Origin: Pseudoalteromonas umbrosa
GTDB taxonomy: Bacteria; Pseudomonadota; Gammaproteobacteria; Enterobacterales; Alteromonadaceae
Length of the DNA: 64,000 nt
Assembly (NCBI RefSeq): GCF_030125375.1
Contig: NZ_JASJUU010000001.1
Location: 1,648,499 to 1,712,498, forward strand
Direction: 5' to 3'
Shown: positions 45,311 through 54,226 of the stretch, piece by piece
Layout of the letters: every line of letters starts with the position of its first letter
Position numbering within the stretch: position 1 is the first letter of the stretch
Made by a program: the position numbers and the translations under genes
Notes under the pieces: model-generated
Databases searched by the model: none
What the model saw: the letters and a program-made list of their open reading frames with translations, nothing else
What the model was told of the DNA's origin: nothing

Positions 45311-47713
45311 TTACTCACCTTTTATAATTTGTAATATGTTTTTACGTAAAAGATTATTAATCGGCAGATATGACGCACACACCACAACTGCAAGTAATGC
45401 CGCTGAACTCACGACAAAAGACGAAATGAATACAGAAACAACAAACTCAGTAATATGCTGTTTCCAGATCAAATAACCAATAATCAAAGCACTGGATAAA
45501 AAGCCAATTGCAAAATGTATTGAGTTTTCTTTTACAATTGCTAGCTTCATTTTTAATCTAGATGAGCCAATAGCTAATTTAGTTCCAATCTCTACTGACC
45601 TAAGGTTTACCCCGTAACTAATCACACCATATAATCCAACTGCACATAGGAATAAAATAACGACTAACAACAGAGTTGAAATAACTACAGTAACTATCTC
45701 AAAAAAAGTAGCCTGATTATAAAGTGATTTTAATTCCGTCATTTTATATAGCGTAAATCTTGGGTTAACCCTATCAATCAAATTGAGGATACTTTGTGGT
45801 TCTAATGTCATGCCAGGTTTTAACTGCACAATGAAGTTGCTATTTTTCTCTGGAGCGGGCCTATATATTCGAAATTCTTGCCCCTCTACTTTTGGTAAAT
45901 GAATATCCTTAACTACTCCCACTATCTGATACTGTTCATCACGCATACTAATTAATGAATTAATAGCAGAATTAGGACCTCCAAATGACTCACTGAAACT
46001 TTCATTTATAACAGCTACCAATGCCCCCTCTTTCACTTCTGTGGCAGAGAACGTTCTTCCCGCTGACAACTGTTGGTCAATAATAGTGAAGTACTCATCA
46101 TCTATGTATTTGGATCTCACGGTGAAGCGCTCATCATTGACAACTTTAGTAACACTTCTACCGCTAAAACCATTAAACGGAGATGAAGAATTACTCACAC
46201 TTTCAACTTCGGCCATAGAAAGTAATTCGCCTTGTATCTGCTCAATCACAGACGTAAACTCTTCTTCTGTAATGCCATCACCAGAACTGTAAGTTAATTG
46301 GACTTGGGTCACATCATCAATTTTAAAATGTGTGGGAGCATTAATCACTGCAAGCGCAGACCAAAGATACATAATACTAAAAATAGATATAACCGAAGCA
46401 ATAAATACTTCAAAAATCAAAGCGAACTTTCTAGCCTTCGCCGATACTTGAATACCCGAACCTTTACCGCTGCCCTGAACAACTGATTTTAGCTTTTTGT
46501 AATTGATACTTAATGACGGCAGTAATGTTAAAAGAATGGACAAGATAAATGCTGTTAGGCTTGCGATAAGAATTGTAAACCCATTCACACTCACCTCCTG
46601 TGCTCTTGGGAAAACAAGTTGCATCTCCCCTCTAATGACGCTAAACAATAGCGATGCAACTAACAATGAGACAACTAAAGAAGCAAACATTAGGGTGAAC
46701 ACTTCTGAATACAAATGTTTAACCAAATGCCATTTATTTGCACCTAATGCTGCTCTAATTGCTAGACTACGACTTTGTTCAGATAAGCGAGATATTAATA
46801 GGTTTAGTACATTGGTAGAGGCAATCAACAGTAAACCGATCCCTCCAAGTAACATAACGAAGTAGATATCTCTACCATCGCCAATTACCACATCTTTTAA
46901 AGGCTTGAGTTCCATTTTTAGACTCATACCTTCAAATGATTTTCGACCAATAACCTCTTGTTTCCAGCGTTCATTAACTTGTGATGTTAATTGAGACTCG
47001 ATAAAAGATACTGGGCTATCATTAGATTTATAACTCAACACAAACAAGTTTGGAGCAAAATTACTCCAACTATTTCTAGCCCTTTCAGGTACCGAGTTGA
47101 AAGGCCAAGGTAAAAACACATCCGTTTTAAGTCCCACTTCATACAGCTGCGGCTCTATAAAATCTTCAGACGTAACCCCAATAATGGTATAGCTTACACT
47201 ATCCAACATGACCTTTTCGCCTAAAATATCGGGGTTAGAGTTAAATTTATCTTGCCACAACTGATAACTAATGACCGCTTCAGGCGTGCTCGATTCAAGC
47301 GTATTTTCTGAAGATAACCCAGTCCCTAGTTCATATTCAACATCCAGCAACTGAAAGTACTCTGGCGTGGCAAAGGCTAGGTTCACAGTTGGTTTTGAGG
47401 GCAAAGAGAATAATATATCATCGCCGTAAGTCACAATTGCAACGCTGTCTAAGTGTGTCTGATGTTTGTAGATATCAGTCACAACAGGATAAGGATACAT
47501 GGATACTTTAGGTGCTCTTGGGTGTCCTTGTATTTTGCTCTCTAGAACAAACAAGTTAGTTTGCTTTTGATAACTTAAGGGCTGTAACAGTGTGACATAA
47601 TACAACACAGCTACGGCTAAAAAAACGCCTATAGTAACACCCATTGTCAATACAAACGAAGCTGAAAAACCCAACTTCTTTTGCAAGGCAAAAAAGGTTT
47701 GCTTCATATTCAT
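45311..47713 (-). CDS. MacB/FtsX-type ABC permease with duplicated FtsX domain
   Basis: An 800-residue membrane protein. One membrane segment is at about residues 18-42, a periplasmic MacB-like domain follows to about 275, then FtsX segments at about 280-400. A further segment at about 432-455 begins a second periplasmic domain, and a last set of segments spans about 675-790. This is the duplicated architecture of long MacB-like permeases. No ATPase domain is fused; the ATPase gene overlaps upstream by 4 bases. With the HlyD-like protein it forms a tripartite exporter, presumably for the peptide of this cluster. No TolC gene is in the window. Confidence 0.85.
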   Translation of the reverse strand: MNMKQTFFALQKKLGFSASFVLTMGVTIGVFLAVAVLYYVTLLQPLSYQKQTNLFVLESKIQGHPRAPKVSMYPYPVVTDIYKHQTHLDSVAIVTYGDDILFSLPSKPTVNLAFATPEYFQLLDVEYELGTGLSSENTLESSTPEAVISYQLWQDKFNSNPDILGEKVMLDSVSYTIIGVTSEDFIEPQLYEVGLKTDVFLPWPFNSVPERARNSWSNFAPNLFVLSYKSNDSPVSFIESQLTSQVNERWKQEVIGRKSFEGMSLKMELKPLKDVVIGDGRDIYFVMLLGGIGLLLIASTNVLNLLISRLSEQSRSLAIRAALGANKWHLVKHLYSEVFTLMFASLVVSLLVASLLFSVIRGEMQLVFPRAQEVSVNGFTILIASLTAFILSILLTLLPSLSINYKKLKSVVQGSGKGSGIQVSAKARKFALIFEVFIASVISIFSIMYLWSALAVINAPTHFKIDDVTQVQLTYSSGDGITEEEFTSVIEQIQGELLSMAEVESVSNSSSPFNGFSGRSVTKVVNDERFTVRSKYIDDEYFTIIDQQLSAGRTFSATEVKEGALVAVINESFSESFGGPNSAINSLISMRDEQYQIVGVVKDIHLPKVEGQEFRIYRPAPEKNSNFIVQLKPGMTLEPQSILNLIDRVNPRFTLYKMTELKSLYNQATFFEIVTVVISTLLLVVILFLCAVGLYGVISYGVNLRSVEIGTKLAIGSSRLKMKLAIVKENSIHFAIGFLSSALIIGYLIWKQHITEFVVSVFISSFVVSSAALLAVVVCASYLPINNLLRKNILQIIKGE

Positions 47714-48414
47714 ATCGCCTGCCTAATTTCTTCGTTTTGCCAAAATACGCCATCTAGTAATTTTAATTGTCGGCTAGCATGATCCATGTACCTTGTATCA
47801 TGAGTCACGGCACAAATTGTAGTACCTTGTTGATTCAAGTTAGAAAACACTTCCATAACGGCATCACCACTTTTACTGTCGAGATTACCAGTTGCTTCAT
47901 CAACCAGCAGAATTGAAGGATTTGTCACTAGTGCTCTTGCAATTGATACCCGCTGTTGCTGTCCACCAGATAATTGTTTTGGATAGTGTAACAGTCGAGA
48001 GCTTAGCCCTACTAACTCGATACACTCCTCTACTTTTTGCTTTATTTCAGCGTTGCTAGGTTTGTTATCACGATAAGATAGTGGCAAAGCAATATTGTCG
48101 AATACATTGATTTCATCTATCAAGTTAAATGACTGAAAGATAAATCCAATTTCTTTATTTCGTACTCTTGCTCCCTCTGTATCACTTAACTCAGCGACAT
48201 TTTTACCATTAAGTAAATACTCTCCACTTGATGGTGCATCCAACATCCCGAGAATTGAAAGCAGAGTCGACTTACCACAACCCGATGGCCCTGAAATAGA
48301 TAGATACTCCCCTTTTTTTATCTGCAAATTGATATTTTTAAGTGCATCAGTTTGCATATGCTCCAACTCGAACTTTTTACATATATCTTTAAGCTCTACC
48401 ACAAAGTTATCCAT
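47710..48414 (-). CDS. ABC transporter ATPase (MacB/LolD type)
   Basis: A 234-residue ATPase. Walker A is GPSGCGKST, the signature is LSGGQQQR, Walker B is ILLVDEATGNLDS, and the switch His is in AVTHDTRYM. The sequence GFIFQSFNLIDE and the Q-loop match the LolD/MacB class that energises FtsX-type permeases. It overlaps the permease gene by 4 bases and follows the membrane fusion protein gene by 11 bases. Confidence 0.93.
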   Translation of the reverse strand: MDNFVVELKDICKKFELEHMQTDALKNINLQIKKGEYLSISGPSGCGKSTLLSILGMLDAPSSGEYLLNGKNVAELSDTEGARVRNKEIGFIFQSFNLIDEINVFDNIALPLSYRDNKPSNAEIKQKVEECIELVGLSSRLLHYPKQLSGGQQQRVSIARALVTNPSILLVDEATGNLDSKSGDAVMEVFSNLNQQGTTICAVTHDTRYMDHASRQLKLLDGVFWQNEEIRQAI

Positions 48415-48425
48415 AATTCCCCAAC

Positions 48426-49661
48426 CTAAAACTGTATTTTTTTTGTATCCTGACTCACTTGCGTCAGGTCTGAAATAATGATTATATCGCCTTGATTTAA
48501 GCCTGATAGCACTTGGACAACGTTCCTATTTGCCTTTCCAAAGTGCACTGGTACTCGCTGAGCAGAATCCCCACCTTCAACCAAGGAAAACAAGGATGCA
48601 TGTGCATTTTGCTGTACATTGGTAGGCTTATTGATATACAAAACACTACTAAGCGTTTCAATCATGACTGATGCCTCTATATTAGACATAATCCGAAATG
48701 ACTTTGGTAATTCGCTATTGAGCTCAACCTCCACTGTCACTGTATTATTCTCTACCGAGGGCTCAATTCTAGCTATCGCGCCCAATGCGCTGTCCTTTTG
48801 GTTATAAATTCGTGTAACTTGTCCCACTTCCAAATATTCAACTTGGTGCTGAGGTATTTTTATTTCCGCAACCATTTCCTCAACGCTACCAACCAAAGCA
48901 ATCTCCCCCCCGGCTTCGACTGTTTGACCAAGCTCTACAAAAAGCTTTTGCAAAATCCCGCTCATTCCAGCCCTAAGAGATAAGTTATCTCTTTGCTCTT
49001 TAATGTTTTGTAATTGGAGCTGCGCAAATTCGACCTTCTGCTCTTGCAGCCTTGTCGCAACTTTATGTAACTCCTCCAATTGCTTTAAACGTTCAGCGGC
49101 CCCATCAAGCTGACTTTTGTATTGCTTCATTTCAGCTTCGCTATCCGCTAGTTTTAAAGCTGATATACTATTAAGCTTTTTTTGAGCATTGAAATAGCGT
49201 CGAGCGCTTTCATATTTATAATGTAGCTCTAAATATTTGTCTTTTTCGTCTAACAGCTCACGTCGATTATTAATCTGCAGTTGTAGAACATTAGATTGCT
49301 CTTTCTTGAGCTCATTATTTTTATTCTCATACTCAAGCTCTAACTCCCTGTTTTCAAAACGTGCAATCACACTATTTTCAGAAACTGTAGCACCTGGCTT
49401 TAATAAAAGCTCTGTCATAGTCACTTTTGTCAGCGAAGTTACTATTGACTGCTTTTTAGATTTAAGCACGCCATAACCCTCAACTGAGATATCTATATTA
49501 CCCCTTTTAACCTCAGCAAAGACTACCTGCTCTTTATTGACCTGCACGCCAGTATTGCCATCATCAAAAACAACTAGTAGTGCAATTGCGACTATCACAG
49601 AAGCTGGCAAAGCAAGTTTTTTCCACGGTTTTGTTTTTTTTCCTGACTTTATTGTATCCAA
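48426..49661 (-). CDS. HlyD-family periplasmic adaptor (membrane fusion protein)
   Basis: A 411-residue protein with one N-terminal membrane segment at about residues 16-32, a lipoyl/barrel-sandwich half around residue 45-100, a long coiled coil at about 105-225, and a beta-barrel region with VGQVTRIYNQKDSALGAIARIEP split around residues 285-305. It links the inner-membrane permease to an outer-membrane channel. First gene of the exporter set. A hairpin separates it from the beta-hydroxylase gene upstream. Confidence 0.9.
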   Translation of the reverse strand: MDTIKSGKKTKPWKKLALPASVIVAIALLVVFDDGNTGVQVNKEQVVFAEVKRGNIDISVEGYGVLKSKKQSIVTSLTKVTMTELLLKPGATVSENSVIARFENRELELEYENKNNELKKEQSNVLQLQINNRRELLDEKDKYLELHYKYESARRYFNAQKKLNSISALKLADSEAEMKQYKSQLDGAAERLKQLEELHKVATRLQEQKVEFAQLQLQNIKEQRDNLSLRAGMSGILQKLFVELGQTVEAGGEIALVGSVEEMVAEIKIPQHQVEYLEVGQVTRIYNQKDSALGAIARIEPSVENNTVTVEVELNSELPKSFRIMSNIEASVMIETLSSVLYINKPTNVQQNAHASLFSLVEGGDSAQRVPVHFGKANRNVVQVLSGLNQGDIIIISDLTQVSQDTKKIQF

Positions 49662-49701
49662 AGCAACTTCCTAATTAGATTCATAATCGATACCCTGAAT
49701 G

Positions 49702-49735
49702 GCGTACTTCACCCCATTGAAAATCAGAAGTACGC
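49702..49735 (-). promoter_or_regulatory. 9-bp inverted repeat between biosynthetic and export genes
   Basis: GCGTACTTC and GAAGTACGC form a perfect 9-bp stem around a 16-base loop in the 93-base gap between the CmlA-like gene and the HlyD gene. It could be a partial terminator or an operator for a separate export operon. Confidence 0.5.
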
Positions 49736-49754
49736 ATGCTTAAACCAAGATTGA

Positions 49755-51380
49755 CTAAAGCATAAACTGCTTCTTCCCATATAAACGACCTACTTCAATT
49801 TGTCGTGCTTCTAAGGTGTTGACTAGTTCATTCGATTCTACAATTTGGGTAGATTCATCATCATACTCTATACCCATCAGATACTTATACCATGGCTCCA
49901 TACCTAAGGCATATATATAAACATGATCTGGTGTTAGTTTATCTATTATACCAAGTGCTTGTTTACAATCAGAACCATTGAGCCTTCTAGAATTCTTAAT
50001 TGATTTAGACACCATTTGCGTATGTAACGCCCCATAGCTCCATGTATAAGGCGCGCCAACACACTCCATACCGATAAAAAGATAATCTAAAGAGCCGATA
50101 CTTTTGCGAATATGTTCGAACAACTCGCAATCAGGGTTAGATGAGTCAGCGCCAAAATAAAGTTTCTTCCCTTGAGTTTCAATAAGCCATGCGGATTTGG
50201 AACGGATATTCAAGTCACCATGCTCTCCCAAAAATGGAATGCTTGTGACTGTACCTGATTTGAGATTTATCACCTCCATATCATCAACTTCGATAACATT
50301 AAAACCAAGCTGCTTTAAGCTTAATTTCATCGATGGATCAGCTAATGTCCCACCATTATTTTTGGGCACTACAACACAATTCGTTTTGTGTCGTAATTGA
50401 ATTAACGTTTCTAAGCTGTAGTGATCACTGTGAGCATGAGTCAACAGAATATAATCTAATTGTTCAGGTAATTCACAATATCGAATTGCCTCATTTTTTT
50501 GACTTGGTGCTAATGTTGCCATCATAGGATCAATCAAGATACTGTCGTGTGCAGACTGCACAAGAAAACCTGCATGACCCAAATATTCCAACCGAATACC
50601 ATCAGTAAGCTGAGGACAAGATTTATCTGGTGGGGTTTCAGTAAATAACGCTCTATAATCAAGTCCGCCTTTTTTCTCTAAGCTACCGAAAATTTCTTCT
50701 ATTTCCGACTCTGTCATAGGCTGAGTTCTACTTGCAAATATTCGATCTAAAACCTCTGACTTTAGCTCTAAATTAACATGTATATGATCCGCATCTGGCA
50801 GTCTGGGTGTGCTAAACACAAACCCTCGCTCTTTATCATCTGCAACCAAACCAAAAGCAGATTTTTGAACATCAGTATTGTATAGCTCGCTTGCATATAC
50901 CAAGGGCTCAATGACGCGATAAGAGGGCTTGTGCTCAAGATCTAAAAATATCTCCACGAACCCTCTGAGCATTTCGGGCACTTTTGAATAAAGATACTCA
51001 ATGCTCTCGCCATTAACGTGATTACGCAGTTCAGATTCCAGTTCCTTAATTGCATTTGAGAGCTCGATAAAATTATGTGGGCCCTTTTCAATATCTTCAA
51101 TCAAACTTTTAATATCTTGAACCTGCTCTTCTGTGCATGAAACAAATTCTCCGCCAGTTAGTGCGGACTCTTTAGATGCCATAATATGCAGTCGATAATT
51201 ATTCACAAAAGATTTCATGATGCGTCTATGTGTTTTATCAACATAACGTGCACACGTTAGGGGCGGTATCAAAAATGCCCATGCATACCAGTTATTTACC
51301 AAGGGTTCGAAATAAGCTTCTTCTTTTAAATACAATAATTTCTCAGACAAAATACTTCTCCAGCTCAACTCTGTTATCAC
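49755..51380 (-). CDS. CmlA-type diiron beta-hydroxylase of NRPS-bound amino acids
   Basis: A 541-residue protein of the size and two-domain layout of CmlA, the chloramphenicol-pathway enzyme that hydroxylates the beta-carbon of an amino acid held on an NRPS carrier domain. The N-terminal domain has FEPLVNNWYAWAFLIPP and HRRIMKSFVNN, characteristic of this family. The C-terminal metallo-beta-lactamase fold has THAHSDHYS (His315, His317, Asp319, His320), PFLGEHGDL (Glu386) and FGADSSN (Asp412) as metal ligands. It is not a hydrolase in this context. Family members act on Tyr, Phe-like, Asp, His or Leu residues, so the substrate stays open. It lies between the Ldh2-like gene and the exporter. 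Confidence 0.85.
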   Translation of the reverse strand: MITELSWRSILSEKLLYLKEEAYFEPLVNNWYAWAFLIPPLTCARYVDKTHRRIMKSFVNNYRLHIMASKESALTGGEFVSCTEEQVQDIKSLIEDIEKGPHNFIELSNAIKELESELRNHVNGESIEYLYSKVPEMLRGFVEIFLDLEHKPSYRVIEPLVYASELYNTDVQKSAFGLVADDKERGFVFSTPRLPDADHIHVNLELKSEVLDRIFASRTQPMTESEIEEIFGSLEKKGGLDYRALFTETPPDKSCPQLTDGIRLEYLGHAGFLVQSAHDSILIDPMMATLAPSQKNEAIRYCELPEQLDYILLTHAHSDHYSLETLIQLRHKTNCVVVPKNNGGTLADPSMKLSLKQLGFNVIEVDDMEVINLKSGTVTSIPFLGEHGDLNIRSKSAWLIETQGKKLYFGADSSNPDCELFEHIRKSIGSLDYLFIGMECVGAPYTWSYGALHTQMVSKSIKNSRRLNGSDCKQALGIIDKLTPDHVYIYALGMEPWYKYLMGIEYDDESTQIVESNELVNTLEARQIEVGRLYGKKQFML

Positions 51381-51408
51381 TGACTATCATAACCAGTGCT
51401 TTTAATTA

Positions 51409-52431
51409 TTATGGGGTTATTGGCGTCTCTAATTCATCTAACCAAGCTTTAAACTCTGGTTCAATCGGGATCCCCTCAGACAACCTAATATTTTTCGTTT
51501 GTGACTCTATCTCACCGGGCAATGTCGCTAAAGGAGAGTGAGCTCTTGCCTCGCTTATCAGCCCATCAACTCTAGATTTAAAATCTTGACTGTGACCAAA
51601 TAGACTTGGGTTGATCACCAAAAAAAAATGCGCTACTTCTCTTGGTTTATCATAAGGTTCACTATATAAATGGCTGAGCTCATGGTCAAAAGGTGCACCA
51701 CCTAATACGGCAGTCAAAATCTGAACCATAAAGCCTAGCCCCTGCCCTTTGTAACCACCAAGAGCTTGTAATGATGACACCTTTTGGCTCTGCGCACTTT
51801 CTTCACCACTCTCATCTCTTGCGCAACCAAATGGTATCTCTGCACCTACTTTTTGCCAATGCTTTACTTTTGAATAAGACACCTGACTCGTTGCAAAGTC
51901 GGAGTGAAAGGCCTGCTCATGAGCCGGGGCACTAAAGCCAATGGGGTTAGTGCCAAGCAATGGCTCTTTGCCGCCAGCCAATGAAACTAATGCATCACTA
52001 TTTGTTAAGCTAATCGCAATTAATCCTTCTTTTGCAGCTTGTTTTGAATAATTAATTGCCGCACCAAAATGGTTAGAATTTTTAACTACAATCGCACTTA
52101 GCCCTTCACGTTTAGCCTTATCGATTGCAATCTTAATTGCATATTCCGCAGCGATGATCCCATTGGCACCGCCAGCATCAATTAAGGCAGAGACGGCACT
52201 CTCATTTTCAACTTTTATATGAGGTTTAGGGTTCGATCGCCCTCCCTCAAATTCTTTCACATATGTTGGAAACAATCGAATTCCGTGTGTATCGGTTCCG
52301 TCTAGGCTTGTTTCGGTCAAGTGCAATGCAATAACACTTGCATCGTCTTCATTAAGTCCTAACGATACAAATTTATCGATCATCAATCGACGAATATGGT
52401 TTGCTTGAATCGTAGAATTAGTTGCTTTCAC
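51409..52431 (-). CDS. Ldh2 (malate/L-lactate dehydrogenase type 2) family oxidoreductase
   Basis: A 340-residue NAD(P)-dependent enzyme. DTHGIRLFPTYV near residue 36, the catalytic His in NSNHFGAAI near residue 115, and GGKEPLLGTNPIGFSAP mark the Ldh2/MDH2 family. Members reduce 2-oxo acids or cyclic imines, or oxidise 2-hydroxy acids. In this cluster it could oxidise a mandelate-type hydroxy acid to the glyoxylate, or reduce an arylpyruvate to a hydroxy acid for incorporation. It overlaps the aminotransferase gene by 14 bases. Some residues of the nucleotide loop are diverged, so cofactor choice is unclear. Confidence 0.85.
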   Translation of the reverse strand: MKATNSTIQANHIRRLMIDKFVSLGLNEDDASVIALHLTETSLDGTDTHGIRLFPTYVKEFEGGRSNPKPHIKVENESAVSALIDAGGANGIIAAEYAIKIAIDKAKREGLSAIVVKNSNHFGAAINYSKQAAKEGLIAISLTNSDALVSLAGGKEPLLGTNPIGFSAPAHEQAFHSDFATSQVSYSKVKHWQKVGAEIPFGCARDESGEESAQSQKVSSLQALGGYKGQGLGFMVQILTAVLGGAPFDHELSHLYSEPYDKPREVAHFFLVINPSLFGHSQDFKSRVDGLISEARAHSPLATLPGEIESQTKNIRLSEGIPIEPEFKAWLDELETPITP

Positions 52432-53674
52432 TTTTTTGTATCCTTTGTTTTAGAAAGCCGGCTAATCGCTTTACTGCTTCAGTCAAATTCGTGCCATCTA
52501 AGTTACTAAATGCCAATCTAATTGCCCTGCTGTTGTACTCTTCATCCAGAGAAAAAAAGCTCACTGGCATAATAATTACACCGAATTCCTGTGCGCATGT
52601 ATAAACGTCTTGCTCAGAAACAGATATTGGTAGTTGCAACACGATGAAAAAGCCACCTTGAGGGATATTCCAAGTAATATTCTGGTCAAAGCTAAGATGC
52701 GTATCTAATGCTGCCACAATCGCATCTCTTTGACGCTTATAGTCAGGCAATACTTTCTGAACACCTGGAAGCAAACTAACTTGATTCTGAAGTAAGTAGC
52801 CACCCACAACAGCTTGACACACTTGGCTAGTATTTACCGAGATCAAACTTTTCAATGCGACAAGCTGAGTTCTTTTATCACTCGCCCCTTTTGGTACAAC
52901 CAAATAACCGACACGTAACGCCGGACAGATCGATTTGGAGAAAGAACCTATATAATAAACGATATTATGTTTGTCTAAAGACTTCATTGTACGTTCTTTA
53001 TGCTCCAAATAGCTAAACAAGCCATAAGGATTGTCTTCTATTATTTGTAAACCAACACGAAAACAGAAGTCTAATAATGCGCTTTTTTGCTCTTCAGTCA
53101 TGTTATACGCAAGTGGATTATTAAAGTCTCCATTTACATAAATTGCTTTGGGATTAAATCCCCGAGACTTAACCGCCTTGATTTGCTCATCGAGACAGGA
53201 TGAGAGTTCATCAGCATTAAATTTGGTGGTGAAATCATATGTAATTGGAAATACAGCTTTTCCTGTCGCTTCAACGAACCCTGATAGCCCAATATATGAA
53301 GGGTCAAATGTCAGAACACAATCATTGGGGTTTTTAAGCTCATTTAGGCACCACATAGTGAGCGCTTCTTGGCAGCCATTCGTCACAATGATATCTTGTT
53401 CCTCTGCATCAATTGACTCGTCATTTTTTAAATGCACCGAGAGTAAATCTCTTATGATCCCTGCACTCGGTCCATACTGCAACAACAGCGTATGTGCCTT
53501 TTCAAGTGTTATGTCTAGTTTATTTGCATAGTGAGACAAAAATACGTTTTTGCACTTCTCTATATCGATTTGCTCAAAGAGCTTTTCACTAGGCCTGCCC
53601 GAAGCCAACGAAATAGCATCGGGAAACACTGATGAAACTTCATTCAAAAAGTTCATTACTTCCAATTGTTTCAT
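52418..53674 (-). CDS. Class I/II PLP-dependent aminotransferase (HpgT-like)
   Basis: A 418-residue fold-type I aminotransferase. The start MNFLNEVSSVFPDAISLASG and GRPSEKLF resembles the MocR-like aminotransferases that include HpgT, the hydroxyphenylglycine transaminase of glycopeptide pathways; that likeness is from memory. The PLP Lys is Lys247 in GSFSKSICPALRVGY, with Asp in IIEDNPYGLF and Asn in GDFNNPLAYN. It would move an amino group between a proteinogenic donor such as Tyr and an aryl keto acid. It lies between the HPPD-like and Ldh2-like genes with overlapping or near-overlapping ends. Confidence 0.85.
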   Translation of the reverse strand: MKQLEVMNFLNEVSSVFPDAISLASGRPSEKLFEQIDIEKCKNVFLSHYANKLDITLEKAHTLLLQYGPSAGIIRDLLSVHLKNDESIDAEEQDIIVTNGCQEALTMWCLNELKNPNDCVLTFDPSYIGLSGFVEATGKAVFPITYDFTTKFNADELSSCLDEQIKAVKSRGFNPKAIYVNGDFNNPLAYNMTEEQKSALLDFCFRVGLQIIEDNPYGLFSYLEHKERTMKSLDKHNIVYYIGSFSKSICPALRVGYLVVPKGASDKRTQLVALKSLISVNTSQVCQAVVGGYLLQNQVSLLPGVQKVLPDYKRQRDAIVAALDTHLSFDQNITWNIPQGGFFIVLQLPISVSEQDVYTCAQEFGVIIMPVSFFSLDEEYNSRAIRLAFSNLDGTNLTEAVKRLAGFLKQRIQKSESN

Positions 53675-53683
53675 GCATATTTC

Positions 53684-54169
53684 CTAATATAAATCATTCG
53701 ACTCAAGCTGTTCGAATAAGTTGTTAACATTTTGGTCTTCGAAATTAAAGTTCCCACTGCGCTCAATAAGCTCGTACATCATGCCTGTATTCTCGTCACG
53801 CTTGGTAAAAGATTGTTTTAACCCATCTGCTTTTAATACATCTGTAGCAAACTGCATCCCTTTGTCGATCAAGTCAGACCTTACCGTTTCAATATCTTCA
53901 CAAGCAAAAGCAATGTGCTGTACACCCGGTCCATATTTATTAATATACTTCTCAATTTGAGAGCCTTCGCTTGTCGATACAAGCAATACAACAGAAAATT
54001 GCTCTGAAAATAATACAGCAGATCGCATGCCGCTGTTTTTTCCTGCCGTATCCCTTATAGAATCTAACCTGAACCCTAAAACATCTGTGTGGTATCTAAT
54101 TGCTTCGTCTAAGTCAAGAACTGCTATCGCAATGTGATCAACAGTACCAAAATTTGATAGATTGTACAT
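53684..54169 (-). CDS. Single-domain HPPD/hydroxymandelate synthase-like VOC protein
   Basis: A 161-residue vicinal-oxygen-chelate protein. It contains all three iron ligands that HPPD and hydroxymandelate synthase carry in their C-terminal half: His12 (VDHIAIAVLD), His85 (GPGVQHIAF) and Glu133 (MMYELIERSG). The end NFEDQNVNNLFEQLE also follows the HPPD pattern. HPPD and HmaS are about 350-380 residues, so this is half length and would need to dimerise or work differently. Methylmalonyl-CoA epimerases share part of the pattern but lack this C terminus. It sits directly after the NRPS genes and before the aminotransferase gene. Confidence 0.75.
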   Translation of the reverse strand: MYNLSNFGTVDHIAIAVLDLDEAIRYHTDVLGFRLDSIRDTAGKNSGMRSAVLFSEQFSVVLLVSTSEGSQIEKYINKYGPGVQHIAFACEDIETVRSDLIDKGMQFATDVLKADGLKQSFTKRDENTGMMYELIERSGNFNFEDQNVNNLFEQLESNDLY

Positions 54170-54206
54170 GATTATTTTACTCTTTCATTGCTAATTATCG
54201 TTATTG

Positions 54207-54222
54207 GCAGGCTGAGGCCTGC
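54207..54222 (-). promoter_or_regulatory. Short GC-rich hairpin after the terminal NRPS gene
   Basis: GCAGGC and GCCTGC pair around a 4-base loop in the 57-base gap between the NRPS stop and the HPPD-like gene. No T-run follows; it may stabilise the upstream mRNA or reduce read-through. Confidence 0.4.
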
Positions 54223-54226
54223 TCAC

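Noticed and set aside
46503..46865. 120-codon plus-strand frame inside the FtsX-type permease gene
   Set aside because: Shadow frame opposite a gene with clear family features.
49755..51380. Metallo-beta-lactamase or resistance hydrolase
   Set aside because: The N-terminal domain and overall length match the CmlA oxygenase family and the gene is embedded in an NRPS cluster.
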